Made by a program: the position numbers and the translations under genes. The notes beneath the pieces were generated by a model. It was not told the DNA's origin. It ran no database searches and saw only the letters and a list, made by a program, of their open reading frames with translations. A stretch of DNA of 20,921 nt, taken from contig DJDY01000223.1 of the NCBI GenBank assembly GCA_002435585.1, positions 1 to 20,921 of the forward strand, given 5' to 3'. The stretch is from Lachnospira sp. UBA5912. GTDB lineage: Bacteria; Bacillota; Clostridia; Lachnospirales; Lachnospiraceae. This document shows, piece by piece, positions 1 to 8,556 of the stretch (position 1 is the first letter of the stretch; each line of letters opens with the position of its first letter).

Positions 1-164
1 TCCGGTGCTTTTTCATACATTTCGTATGCCTCATCACCGAAAGCAAGAAGGTCTTTCTTGTTAGCAATTGCTATTATATTCTTTTCATTAAGGATTGTAT
101 CCTTTTCCTTACAACACATTTTAAAATTACTTGTACCGATATCAATTCCGTATACGTTAGACAT
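1..164 (-). CDS. mreB: Rod shape-determining protein MreB-like (5' part only)
   Basis: This gene runs off the left edge, and only its first 54 codons are present. MreB is a bacterial actin that polymerises under the membrane and organises lateral cell-wall synthesis. The visible N-terminus begins MSNVYGIDIGTSNFK, which carries the phosphate-binding loop of the actin/Hsp70 fold (GIDIGTSN). It continues with an NEKNIIAIANKK segment and FGDEAYEMYEKAP, which align by eye with the first 50 residues of MreB/Mbl proteins. The ATG at 164 is preceded by a good ribosome binding site (AGGAAG, 5 bases away). It lies 47 bases downstream of radC, the usual radC-mreB arrangement in Firmicutes. MreB, Mbl and other MreB-like paralogues cannot be told apart from this fragment. 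Confidence 0.8.
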   Translation of the reverse strand, partial: MSNVYGIDIGTSNFKMCCKEKDTILNEKNIIAIANKKDLLAFGDEAYEMYEKAP

Positions 165-211
165 ATTTTCTTCCTTTCCCTGTATGTGAATATGACCATA
201 TTATATTAAAA

Positions 212-910
212 CTACTTAATATAACCATACTCTTTCAAACTTGTGTAATTATTATCTCCAATAATTATATGATCTATAAGATGAATCCCAAGAATGCTTC
301 CTGCTTTATCAATCTGTACTGTAACTTCTATGTCCTGTCTGCTTGGATCAGAATTACCGCTTGGATGATTATGAAGGAGCACTATTCCAACAGCCCTGTT
401 GCGGCACGCCTCATAAAACACCTCAGCTGGTGATATCAGAGAGGCATTAACCGTGCCAACTGATAAAACAATATCCTTAATCAGTCCAAGTCTGCTGTCA
501 AGCATAATCAAAAGCAGCCTTTCTTTATCAAGATAACGCATATCCTCCATATAATACTCAGCTATAGATTTTGGAGAAGAAAAATCAAGTCTTTTTCCTG
601 CCTGTTTCTTGGCAATACGCCTTGATAATTCACATATACACTTAAGTTGTGCAGCCTTAGCCATTCCTATGCCTCTTATATCCATAAGCTCGGAAATCGA
701 CATATCAACAAGTCCAGTAAGACCTTTTCGGCCTGCATGCTCTAATATGTCAGCTGCAAGCTCCCTGGCTGACTTACCTGCTGTTCCAGTCTTTATAATA
801 GCTGCCACAAGCTCTGTATCAGTAAGACTGCCTGCACCAAAGCTCATGCACTTTTCATAAGGCTTTAAATCTTGTATTTCATCCTTTTCACATATTAAAT
901 TATCATTCAT
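212..910 (-). CDS. radC: RadC family JAMM-domain protein
   Basis: This is a RadC/YeeS-family protein of 232 residues, the usual family length. The historical name implies DNA repair, but the molecular role is unsettled. The N-terminus (about 10-45) matches the UPF0758 region (SFGAGSLTDTELVAAIIKTG). A helix-hairpin-helix-like segment (ISELMDIRGIGMAKAAQLK) lies at about 72-91. The C-terminal JAMM metal-binding motif HNHPSGNSDPSRQD starts at residue 180, with likely zinc ligands H180, H182 and D193. I chose ATG 910 because an upstream ATG at 976 would add 22 hydrophobic residues overlapping the previous gene and unlike RadC. The chosen start has no clear Shine-Dalgarno, so translation may depend on coupling with the DUF4321 gene, whose stop is 25 bases upstream. 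mreB follows. Confidence 0.93.
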   Translation of the reverse strand: MNDNLICEKDEIQDLKPYEKCMSFGAGSLTDTELVAAIIKTGTAGKSARELAADILEHAGRKGLTGLVDMSISELMDIRGIGMAKAAQLKCICELSRRIAKKQAGKRLDFSSPKSIAEYYMEDMRYLDKERLLLIMLDSRLGLIKDIVLSVGTVNASLISPAEVFYEACRNRAVGIVLLHNHPSGNSDPSRQDIEVTVQIDKAGSILGIHLIDHIIIGDNNYTSLKEYGYIK

Positions 911-935
911 AAATAATATTCGATAAGACTTCTGC

Positions 936-1208
936 TTATATAACTTTATAAGCAATAATAGCCAGTATAACGCCAATAATACTTGCTATTGTTATCTTTA
1001 GCTGGATTGAAAATGTAAGTATCATAAATCCTAGATTAAGAATAACCGGACTCTCTGATGCTCCAACTCCAAACGTCTGCCCATATCCTAACCAGCTAAG
1101 TGCAGGAACTCCTGCCGTGACCTCTGCTATAAGACCACCAAGCACAATACCTATAAGAATAAACAGGATTAAAAACCATCCATTCTTATACTTGGAAATA
1201 TTGCTCAT
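936..1208 (-). CDS. DUF4321 family small membrane protein
   Basis: This is a 90-residue hydrophobic protein with two predicted membrane segments (about 11-31 and 62-88). A glycine-rich turn and a short extracytoplasmic-type loop (LSWLGYGQTFGVG) lie between them. The layout and the C-terminal pattern LGFMILTFSIQLKITIASIIGVILAIIAYK resemble the DUF4321 family, which is common next to radC and mreB in Clostridia. Its function is unknown; proximity to mreB suggests, by inference only, an envelope role. A GGAG lies only 4 bases before the ATG. The gene has its own candidate promoter (1256-1284), and its transcript would begin with a strong hairpin (1222-1250). It is followed 25 bases later by radC and probably co-transcribed with it. 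Confidence 0.8.
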   Translation of the reverse strand: MSNISKYKNGWFLILFILIGIVLGGLIAEVTAGVPALSWLGYGQTFGVGASESPVILNLGFMILTFSIQLKITIASIIGVILAIIAYKVI

Positions 1209-1221
1209 GCCGCTCCATTCC

Positions 1222-1250
1222 CGTATGTATTACACTTAATAACACATACG
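1222..1250 (-). promoter_or_regulatory. 5' leader hairpin of the DUF4321-radC transcript
   Basis: Positions 1222-1232 and 1240-1250 form an 11-base-pair inverted repeat with a 7-base loop. All pairs are perfect except one that becomes G-U in RNA. The expected transcription start from the promoter at 1256-1284 is near 1249, so the RNA would begin almost exactly with this stem. It lies about 13 bases before the start codon and has no following U-tract, so it is not a terminator. A 5'-terminal stem could protect the mRNA or modulate initiation; that role is inferred. Confidence 0.5.
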
Positions 1251-1255
1251 CAACT

Positions 1256-1284
1256 ATTTTATCAGTATTTTTATTGGAATACAA
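1256..1284 (-). promoter_or_regulatory. Candidate sigma-A promoter for DUF4321-radC-mreB
   Basis: Reading the minus strand, TTGTAT (1279-1284) and TAAAAT (1256-1261) are separated by exactly 17 bases. A TG lies one base before the -10 box (TGATAAAAT), the extended -10 form that compensates for a weak -35. An 8-base inverted repeat (TTGGAATA/TATTCCAA, 1274-1281 and 1303-1310, 21-base spacer) overlaps the -35 and could be an operator. The promoter sits in the 127-base gap after the COG4100 lyase gene. Confidence 0.55.
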
Positions 1285-1335
1285 CTACTCATTTCAATAA
1301 AATATTCCAAAATAACCTAAGTTAGTATACCACAA

Positions 1336-2616
1336 TTAATCAATCTTAAGAAGACCCTTTTCATACATTTTCTGCATACTCATCATAATACCAAATTTAG
1401 CATGGTACCATGTAAGTCCACCCTGAAAATATACGGCATATGGTTCCTTAACAGGACCATCCGCGCTAAGTTCAATAGAAGAGCCCTGTACGAAAGCACC
1501 TGCTGCCATAATTACATCTGAATCATAACCCGGCATAGCCCATGGCTCTGGTGTTACAAAGCTGTCAACCGGTGCTGCTGCCTGTATTCCCTTACAGAAT
1601 GCTATAAGTCCTTCTTTAGTACCAAGCTCTACTGCCTGTATTATATCATATCTTTCTTCTGTCGCATCAGGAACACACTTAAATCCTGCTTTTTCATAAA
1701 CATTTGCAGCAAATATGGCACCCTTAAGCGCACCTGCTACTACAGTTGGAGCAAGGAAAAGTCCCTGATAAAAATCCTTATTAACATTGATAGTTGCTCC
1801 GACTTCCTTACCAAGTCCAGGAGATGAAAGTCTGTATGCTGCCTGTTCTATGCAATCCTTACGTCCTGCTATATAACCTCCACATGGTGCAAGTCCTCCA
1901 CCAGGATTCTTAATAAGTGAACCTACTACCATATCAGCTCCTACCTCTGATGGTTCTATCTTTTCAACAAACTCACCATAACAGTTATCAACCATACATA
2001 TGACATCAGGCTTTATATCTTTGATAAATCTGATAAGTTCCCCTATTTTCTCAACTGAAAGTGTAGGTCTTGTTGCATATCCTTTTGAACGCTGTATCGT
2101 AACAAGCTTTGTTTTTTCATTGATAGCTTTTCTTATTCCATCATAATCAAAGCCCCCATCAGGCAAAAGGTCAACCTGCCTGTAACTTATATTATATTCG
2201 GCAAGACTTCCCTTAGATGGTCTTATGCCTATTATCTCATCCATTGTATCATATGGCTTACCTACAGGCGATAGTAATTCATCTCCCGGACGAAGATTTG
2301 ATGAAATCGCAACATTAAGGGCATGTGTTCCGCATATTATCTGTGGTCTGACAAGAGCATCCTCTGTCTTAAATATATCTGCATAGACTCTCTCAAGTGT
2401 ATCTCTTCCTTCATCGTTATAACCATATCCGCTTGTTCCATACAGATGCATCTCTGCAACCTTATTCTTCTGCATGGCATTAAGAACCTTAAGCTGGTTG
2501 TATTCAGCAACCTCGTCTATTTTATCAAATCTTTCCCTAAGATCCTTAATAACCTGCTCACCATAATTATACACTGCCTCACTTATACCAAGCTGGTTAC
2601 AATACATATCTTTCAT
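1336..2616 (-). CDS. COG4100 PLP-dependent cystathionine/methionine gamma-lyase family protein
   Basis: This is a fold-type I PLP enzyme of 426 residues in the COG4100 family (B. subtilis YnbB). The family is often labelled 'methionine gamma-lyase' or 'aluminium resistance protein', and the true substrate is not established. The N-terminal half has HLYGTSGYGYNDEGRD and ICGTHALN. The cofactor-binding aspartate is in MVDNCYGEF (about D210). The Schiff-base lysine is likely K236 in GSLIKNPGGGLAPCGGYIAG. ATG 2616 is preferred because GAGG lies 6 bases upstream. An earlier in-frame ATG at 2649 lies inside the end of miaA and has no ribosome binding site. The gene follows miaA by 25 bases; this neighbourhood is common in Firmicutes. 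Confidence 0.9.
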   Translation of the reverse strand: MKDMYCNQLGISEAVYNYGEQVIKDLRERFDKIDEVAEYNQLKVLNAMQKNKVAEMHLYGTSGYGYNDEGRDTLERVYADIFKTEDALVRPQIICGTHALNVAISSNLRPGDELLSPVGKPYDTMDEIIGIRPSKGSLAEYNISYRQVDLLPDGGFDYDGIRKAINEKTKLVTIQRSKGYATRPTLSVEKIGELIRFIKDIKPDVICMVDNCYGEFVEKIEPSEVGADMVVGSLIKNPGGGLAPCGGYIAGRKDCIEQAAYRLSSPGLGKEVGATINVNKDFYQGLFLAPTVVAGALKGAIFAANVYEKAGFKCVPDATEERYDIIQAVELGTKEGLIAFCKGIQAAAPVDSFVTPEPWAMPGYDSDVIMAAGAFVQGSSIELSADGPVKEPYAVYFQGGLTWYHAKFGIMMSMQKMYEKGLLKID

Positions 2617-2641
2617 AATCTTCCTCTTTCCTGCGCATATT

Positions 2642-3592
2642 TTACGCAACTATGTTCTTTTCTTTTAGAATTTTTTGTATATATTCAAGCACTTTTTCTT
2701 TATCATGTCCAAACTCATTTAAGTTAAGCCACTCTATATTTTTTTCTCTCCTAAACCATGTTATCTGTCTTTTGGAAAAATGTCTCGTGTTGTTTTTGAT
2801 ATTCTCCTTTAACTCTTCAACTGTACAAAGACCATCAAGATAATCCAGCACTTCCTTATATCCTATAGCCTGCATTGATGTAGCATTTCTGTTTATTCCG
2901 CTTTCTTTGAGCCTGACCACCTCATCTATAAGCCCCTCATCAAACATCTGGTCAACTCTTTTATTAATTCTGTCATACAACAGTTTTCTGTCATCATTCA
3001 GCACAAAATAAGCAAAATTATATGGTGACTCTTTTTTTTGTTGTTCTTCATTATGTTCAGATATTCTTTTACCTGTCTGTTTATAATATTCAATAGCTCT
3101 TGCAACTCTTTTGACATTGTTATAATGAATTGCATCTGCTGCCTTTTCATCAATTTCACGCAACATGTTGTGAAGATATACTGCACCTTTGCTTTCTGCT
3201 ATGTCATACAACTCTTTCCTATACGAATCATCCTTATCTTCATCCTCAAACTGGATATCGTATAGAACTGACTGTATGTAAAAGCCAGTACCACCTACAA
3301 TAAGTGGTATATGTCCATTAGCTTTTATCTGTTCAATTGCCTCACAAGCCATGTTCTTAAATATGGTTATATTAAATTCCTCATCTGGATTAATAACATC
3401 TATAAGATAATGCTTAACCCCCTGCATCTCTTCCTGTCTTATCTTTGCTGTTCCTATATCCATGCCCCTATACACCTGCATGGAGTCGGCACTTATAATC
3501 TCTGCACCAATTCTTTTTGCCAGATTTATCGACAAAGAGGTCTTTCCTACTGCTGTAGGACCAGTCAATATGACCAAAGGCTGTTTTTCCAT
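2642..3592 (-). CDS. miaA: tRNA dimethylallyltransferase MiaA
   Basis: MiaA transfers a dimethylallyl group from DMAPP to N6 of adenosine 37 in tRNAs reading UNN codons, making i6A, the substrate of MiaB. The 316-residue length fits the family. Visible motifs are the P-loop GPTAVGKT (11-18), the catalytic-region DSMQVYRGMDIGTAK, GGTGFYIQS, and near the C-terminus TRHFSKRQITWFRR, a variant of the usual TRQYAKRQxTWFR tRNA-binding segment. I chose ATG 3592 because GAGG sits 6 bases upstream, whereas the in-frame ATG at 3604 lacks a site. The leader contains the recurrent 15-base element described under findings. miaA follows mutL by 114 bases and precedes the COG4100 gene. Confidence 0.96.
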   Translation of the reverse strand: MEKQPLVILTGPTAVGKTSLSINLAKRIGAEIISADSMQVYRGMDIGTAKIRQEEMQGVKHYLIDVINPDEEFNITIFKNMACEAIEQIKANGHIPLIVGGTGFYIQSVLYDIQFEDEDKDDSYRKELYDIAESKGAVYLHNMLREIDEKAADAIHYNNVKRVARAIEYYKQTGKRISEHNEEQQKKESPYNFAYFVLNDDRKLLYDRINKRVDQMFDEGLIDEVVRLKESGINRNATSMQAIGYKEVLDYLDGLCTVEELKENIKNNTRHFSKRQITWFRREKNIEWLNLNEFGHDKEKVLEYIQKILKEKNIVA

Positions 3593-3706
3593 GTCAATCC
3601 TCATTTCTACGCATACTTTTTACACATAATCAGTCTGCATTTCTGCATATTTTTCATACTTACTTAAGTTTATGTGAAAAACTCACATCTTCATATTCAT
3701 CTTAAC

Positions 3707-5707
3707 CTACACTATTCGTTTAAATTTTCTTTCTATATCGTATTTGCTCATTACTATAAGAGTCGGTCTTCCATGTGGACAATTATAAGGGTTATCAGCC
3801 ATCATAAGTTCATCCATAAGCTCCTGTGCTTCCTTATAAGATATTTTATTATTGCCTTTTATAGCAGCTTTGCACGACATTGATGCAACCTTCTCTGTAA
3901 GAATATCCATATCCGACATTCTTCCTTCTCTCATAAGACCATCTATAAGATCAGTGAGCATCTGCCTGTAATCAAGCTTTGGAAATCCCGCCGGAATTCC
4001 TGTTACTTTATACTCATTACCACCAAATTCTTCTATTTCATATCCCATTCTTGCAAATACAGGCATATTCTGCTTAAGTACTTCTTCCTCGTTCATATTA
4101 AGCGTTAAAATAACAGGAGGCATTATCATCTGAGTATCAATATGTTTTTCTTTGATCTTTTTCATCATTCTTTCATATAATACCTTTTCATGTGCTGCAT
4201 GCTGATCCATCATATAGAATCTGTCCTCAAACTCTATAAGCCAGTAGGTATCAAACAGCTGACCTATTATCCTGTAATTATTCTTATTATTTACATCAAG
4301 AAGTTTATCATCAAACAGTGACATCTGTTCAGGCTTTTCCTTAACCTCTGCCTGATACTTTTTTTCTTCGTCTTTTACCATCACCTCTGATCTTTTAATC
4401 TCAAAAGGTTCTGGAAGTCTTGTTTCCTGCTTATTTGCACTTGCATTATGAACCATTATATCTTTACCTGTATTTTCAATTTTCCTGTCATAATCCTTAA
4501 TGCTTTCTTTTGTCTGCTCATAAGCAGCAACAGTATTGCTTATTATTTCAGACTTGCCAACAGTCTCATTATTATTATGTGTCTGTACCTTTTCTTTATT
4601 ATCTGGTATTTCATCTTTATTTTGATTTGGTATTACCGGCTGTTCCTTGATATTTACAGTTTTATTTTCTTTTCTTATCTGCTGCATTATCTGTCCATCA
4701 GCTTCAACCTGTGCCACCAGCTCTTTACCCTTGAGTGTTGAAAGAATTGTATCATATACGAAATTATATACATACTCATTGTCAGAGAATCTTAATTCCA
4801 TCTTGGTAGGATGAACATTAACATCTATAATTTCCGGATTTATTGTAAAATGCAATACTGTAAAGGGATAATTGTGAGGCATTATAAAGCCTTTATAACC
4901 AGCCTCTATGGCTCTGTTTACAATACTGCTTTTAATATATCTGCCGTTTATATAATAGTTCTCATAAGTTCTGTTTCCACGGTTAACAAACGGTTTACCA
5001 ATATACCCTTCTATCTTAATATTATTAGCAGAGCTGTTTACCTCATATAAGTTCGCTGTTATATCTCTTCCATATACGTTATATATAATATCCTTAAGCT
5101 TCATATTACCGGATGTGTGAAGCTTATTCTGATTGTTATTAATAAATCTGAAGGATATATCCGGATGTGAAAGTGCCAGATACTGCATAAGTGAATTAAT
5201 ATATCCAGCCTCTGTTGCTGCAGATTTTAAAAACTTTCTTCTGACAGGTGTGTTAAAAAACAGATTTCTCACAATGAATGTAGTACCATCCGGAGCACCT
5301 ATATCTTCAACTGATATTCTTTTTCCACCCTCAGATATATATCTTGTACCTGTAATACTGTTCTTTGTCTTTGTTATAAGCTCTACCTGCGAAACTGCTG
5401 CAATACTCGCCAGCGCCTCACCTCTGAAACCAAGCGAAGAGACTGTTATAAGATCTTCTATAGACTTAATCTTACTTGTTGCATGTCTTTTAAATGCTAT
5501 ATCAATCTCATCCTTATTAATTCCAGAACCATTATCTGTCACTCTTATAAATGAGATTCCGCCTTCCTTTATTTCAACAGTAACAGCATTAGCGCCTGCA
5601 TCTATAGCATTTTCAACTAATTCCTTAACAACAGATGAGGGTCTTTCTATAACCTCCCCTGCCGCAATTTTATTAATAGTATTCTGATCAAGCAGCTGAA
5701 TTCCCAA
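3707..5707 (-). CDS. mutL: DNA mismatch repair protein MutL (endonuclease type)
   Basis: MutL couples mismatch recognition by MutS to strand incision. The 666-residue protein has an N-terminal GHKL ATPase with ENAIDAGA (32-39), DNGSGI (58-63) and GFRGEAL (93-99). A polar, low-complexity linker (about 335-460) precedes the C-terminal domain with the endonuclease motif DQHAAHEKVLYE (501-512), SCKAAIKG (611-618) and NCPHGRPT (642-649). This is the metal-dependent nicking type found in bacteria lacking MutH. A QMSLF motif (461-465) looks like a sliding-clamp binding site. The start codon is TTG at 5707, with AGGAGG 9 bases upstream; no in-frame ATG fits the conserved N-terminus (GIQLLDQNTINKIAAGEVI). 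It follows mutS by 106 bases. Confidence 0.97.
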   Translation of the reverse strand: MGIQLLDQNTINKIAAGEVIERPSSVVKELVENAIDAGANAVTVEIKEGGISFIRVTDNGSGINKDEIDIAFKRHATSKIKSIEDLITVSSLGFRGEALASIAAVSQVELITKTKNSITGTRYISEGGKRISVEDIGAPDGTTFIVRNLFFNTPVRRKFLKSAATEAGYINSLMQYLALSHPDISFRFINNNQNKLHTSGNMKLKDIIYNVYGRDITANLYEVNSSANNIKIEGYIGKPFVNRGNRTYENYYINGRYIKSSIVNRAIEAGYKGFIMPHNYPFTVLHFTINPEIIDVNVHPTKMELRFSDNEYVYNFVYDTILSTLKGKELVAQVEADGQIMQQIRKENKTVNIKEQPVIPNQNKDEIPDNKEKVQTHNNNETVGKSEIISNTVAAYEQTKESIKDYDRKIENTGKDIMVHNASANKQETRLPEPFEIKRSEVMVKDEEKKYQAEVKEKPEQMSLFDDKLLDVNNKNNYRIIGQLFDTYWLIEFEDRFYMMDQHAAHEKVLYERMMKKIKEKHIDTQMIMPPVILTLNMNEEEVLKQNMPVFARMGYEIEEFGGNEYKVTGIPAGFPKLDYRQMLTDLIDGLMREGRMSDMDILTEKVASMSCKAAIKGNNKISYKEAQELMDELMMADNPYNCPHGRPTLIVMSKYDIERKFKRIV

Positions 5708-5813
5708 TGTCAGTCTCCTCCTAATCTAAGTCACATACAAAATCTGTCCATAAAAGGCTGAATAACAATACTTACTTTTCACGATTTACTTCATCAGCCA
5801 TATATTTTAATAT

Positions 5814-8468
5814 TTACCAGCGGTTTTTTATTTTTCCTTGTAATTTATATAATGTATTAAGAGCATCTATAGGTGTCATGTTGCTTATATCAAGCTCCTT
5901 AATATCAGATATTATATCATCATCCTTAACCGTATCAAACAAAGACATCTGTTTATCTTCAAGATCATTAATCTTTTTATACTGATTATTCATCTTTTCA
6001 AGTTTCTTTGAATATTGTGCAATATCCTTCGCTTTCTGCGATATATCTGCATCGCTAAGCTCTGCAACCAGCTCCTTTGCCCTGTTTAGAACAGCCTCTG
6101 GAACACCTGCAAGCTTTGCTACCTGTATGCCATAGCTTTTATCTGCACCACCCTTTATAATCTTACGAAGAAATACAATGTCATCACCACACTCTTTAAC
6201 TGCTATACAGTAATTGTTAACTCCGTCAAGTGTTCCCTCAAGTTCTGTAAGTTCATGATAGTGTGTTGCAAAAAGAGTCTTTGCTCCTAATATTTTAGTA
6301 TTTGCTATATATTCAACAACAGCCCATGCTATACTAAGCCCATCAAATGTACTTGTACCTCTTCCTATTTCATCAAGTATAATAAGACTCTTCGAAGTAG
6401 CATTACGTAGTATATTAGCCACCTCCGTCATCTCAACCATGAATGTTGACTGTCCTGAAGCCAGATCATCTGATGCTCCTACCCTTGTAAATATCCTGTC
6501 AACTATACATATATTGGCTGAATCGGCTGGAACAAAACTTCCCGTCTGTGCCATAAGAACAATAAGCGCAGTCTGTCTCATATATGTTGACTTACCTGCC
6601 ATATTAGGTCCTGTTATTATTGTCACCCTGTTCGATGAGTTATCAAGATATGTATCATTTGATATAAACATATCATTTGTTATCATCTTTTCAACTACAG
6701 GGTGCCTTCCGTTTTTAATATCTATTACACCCTTATCATTAATCTTAGGTCTTACATAATTATTCTGGGTTGCAACAACTGAAAGTGAAACAAGTGCATC
6801 AACCATAGCCACTGCTTTGGCAGTATTCTGTATTCTTACTACTTCGGATGCGATTTTTTCTCTCACCTCACTGAACAGGTCATATTCAAGTGAATACAGC
6901 TTATCCTCAGCACCAAGTATAACATCTTCAAGATGTTTTAATTCATCAGTAGTATATCGTTCTGCATTGGTAAGTGTCTGTTTTCTTACCCACTCTGGCG
7001 GAACCTTATCCTTGAAAGAATTCGTAACTTCAAGATAATATCCAAACACTTTATTGTACTTGACCTTAAGATTCTTTATACCTGTTCTTTCTTTTTCACG
7101 CATTTCAAGTTCAGATAACCATTCTTTACCCTTTATCTTGGCATCTCTTAACTCATCAGCTTCATTTGAATATCCCTCTTTTATTATGCCTCCATCGCGC
7201 ACAGATATAGGTGGTTCATCAACTATAGCTGAAAGTACAAGATTATAAAGGTCTGACAAATCATCCATTTTATTAAAGCATTCCTTAAACATATCCGATT
7301 TAAAATTGCCTATAATACGTCTTATATGTGGAATCATCTCAAGCGTATTCCTGAATGCTATCAGATCTCTTGGATTAGCAGTTTTACAGCTTATCTTTGT
7401 CATAATACGTTCCATATCATACACAGGATTAAGATATTCTCTTAATTCTTCCCTGTCTATCATACAGTTATTAAGCTCCTCTATTGCATCCTGGCGTTTA
7501 ATTATCTCTTCCCTGTTTATAAGAGGCTGTTCTATATATGAACGTAACATACGTGCACCCATAGCTGTCTTAGTCTTATCAAGTACCCACAGTAAAGAGC
7601 CCTTCTTTTGTTTCTCACGCATAGTTTCAACAAGTTCAAGATTTCTTCTTGATGAACTGTCAATGAGCATATATTTACCAGAAGAATATGGCATCAATGT
7701 AGTAATATGTGGCATAGTACTCTTCTGTGTTTCATACAGATACGTAAGAAGTGCACCTGCCGCTATAACACCGACTGTATAATCCTTAACTCCAAGTCCA
7801 TCAAGCACTTCCATATGAAAATGTTCAAGCAGCTTATTTTTGCATGTTTCTTCATTAAAATACCAGTTATCAAGTGTTGACATGGTAATCCCAAGCTTAG
7901 CATTAATAGCTTCCAGATTAATTCCACTCATTGCAAAATATTCGTTTACAATAATTTCTGATGGCGAGAATTTATTTATCTCATCTATCAGCTCGCTTCC
8001 ATCTGCAAGTTCTGTCACAAAGAAATCACCTGTGGAATAATCAGCTATGGAAACCCCAAGATTATCACCAAGATACACTATACTCATCATGTAATTATTC
8101 TTCGTTTCATCAAGTCCAAGCGTATTGATATTCGTTCCAGGTGTTACAACCTTTATAACTTCTCTTTTAACTATTCCTTTTGCTTTCTTAGGGTCTTCCA
8201 TCTGCTCACATATCGCAACCTTATGACCTGCTGCCACGAGCCTGTTAATATAAGTTTCAGCAGCATGAAAAGGAACGCCGCACATAGGCGCACGTTCCTC
8301 CTGTCCACAATCTTTGCCGGTTAATGTAAGCTCCAGTTCTTTAGACACAATAATTGCATCATCAAAAAACATCTCATAGAAATCACCAAGTCTATAAAAC
8401 AATATACAGTCCTTATACTCGTTCTTAGTCGCAAGATAATGCTGCATCATTGGTGAATATTCAGCCAT
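5814..8468 (-). CDS. mutS: DNA mismatch repair protein MutS
   Basis: MutS recognises mismatches and small loops and recruits MutL. With the start at 8468 it has 884 residues, normal for MutS1. The N-terminal mismatch-binding motif GDFYEMF is at 28-34, the Walker A GPNMAGKST at 620-628 and the Walker B region LIILDEIGRGTSTFDG from 695. An ATHYHEL segment follows. Near the C-terminus a QMSLF motif (840-844) matches the position and pattern of the beta-clamp binding motif known in B. subtilis MutS. ATG 8468 has GGAGG 6 bases upstream and gives the typical MAEYSPMMQHYL start; the open frame extends 18 codons further up (ATG 8522) but without family similarity. The leader is highly structured (8483-8551). 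Confidence 0.97.
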   Translation of the reverse strand: MAEYSPMMQHYLATKNEYKDCILFYRLGDFYEMFFDDAIIVSKELELTLTGKDCGQEERAPMCGVPFHAAETYINRLVAAGHKVAICEQMEDPKKAKGIVKREVIKVVTPGTNINTLGLDETKNNYMMSIVYLGDNLGVSIADYSTGDFFVTELADGSELIDEINKFSPSEIIVNEYFAMSGINLEAINAKLGITMSTLDNWYFNEETCKNKLLEHFHMEVLDGLGVKDYTVGVIAAGALLTYLYETQKSTMPHITTLMPYSSGKYMLIDSSSRRNLELVETMREKQKKGSLLWVLDKTKTAMGARMLRSYIEQPLINREEIIKRQDAIEELNNCMIDREELREYLNPVYDMERIMTKISCKTANPRDLIAFRNTLEMIPHIRRIIGNFKSDMFKECFNKMDDLSDLYNLVLSAIVDEPPISVRDGGIIKEGYSNEADELRDAKIKGKEWLSELEMREKERTGIKNLKVKYNKVFGYYLEVTNSFKDKVPPEWVRKQTLTNAERYTTDELKHLEDVILGAEDKLYSLEYDLFSEVREKIASEVVRIQNTAKAVAMVDALVSLSVVATQNNYVRPKINDKGVIDIKNGRHPVVEKMITNDMFISNDTYLDNSSNRVTIITGPNMAGKSTYMRQTALIVLMAQTGSFVPADSANICIVDRIFTRVGASDDLASGQSTFMVEMTEVANILRNATSKSLIILDEIGRGTSTFDGLSIAWAVVEYIANTKILGAKTLFATHYHELTELEGTLDGVNNYCIAVKECGDDIVFLRKIIKGGADKSYGIQVAKLAGVPEAVLNRAKELVAELSDADISQKAKDIAQYSKKLEKMNNQYKKINDLEDKQMSLFDTVKDDDIISDIKELDISNMTPIDALNTLYKLQGKIKNRW

Positions 8469-8482
8469 TTTCATCCTCCAGT

Positions 8483-8551
8483 CAATAAATATTTTATTGT
8501 TACTGTTGTGGTCAAGTCCCACATACTATACGATAATTCAAAGCAGTAACA
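8483..8551 (-). promoter_or_regulatory. Structured miaB-mutS intergenic leader
   Basis: Most of the 88-base gap can fold. There is an outer 8-base inverted repeat (8498-8505 with 8544-8551), an inner 5-base stem with a 7-base loop (8507-8511 with 8519-8523), and a separate 7-base stem with a 3-base loop (8483-8489 with 8493-8499). The last stem ends 4 bases before the GGAGG of mutS and shares two bases with the outer repeat, so the two are mutually exclusive at their junction. There is no U-tract, so this is not an intrinsic terminator. A role in processing or in mutS translation is inferred. Confidence 0.4.
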
Positions 8552-8556
8552 TTTTA

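Noticed and set aside
1312..1335. TAAC-TTAG-GTTA followed by TTTT after the COG4100 gene, as a terminator
   Set aside because: A 4-pair AT-rich stem is too weak to call.
3672..3688. ATGTGA/TCACAT hairpin between mutL and miaA
   Set aside because: It is a 6-pair AT-rich stem with no U-tract or conserved context; it is probably chance.
5756..5799. GGCTGA/TCAGCC repeat followed by TTTTAT between mutS and mutL, as an intrinsic terminator
   Set aside because: The stem is only 6 pairs with a loop of about 32 bases and the T-run is short; termination is unlikely.
8497..8530. TTGACC near 8511 as a -35 box for a mutS promoter
   Set aside because: No acceptable -10 hexamer occurs at 16-18 bases; the bases are better explained as part of the inner stem.
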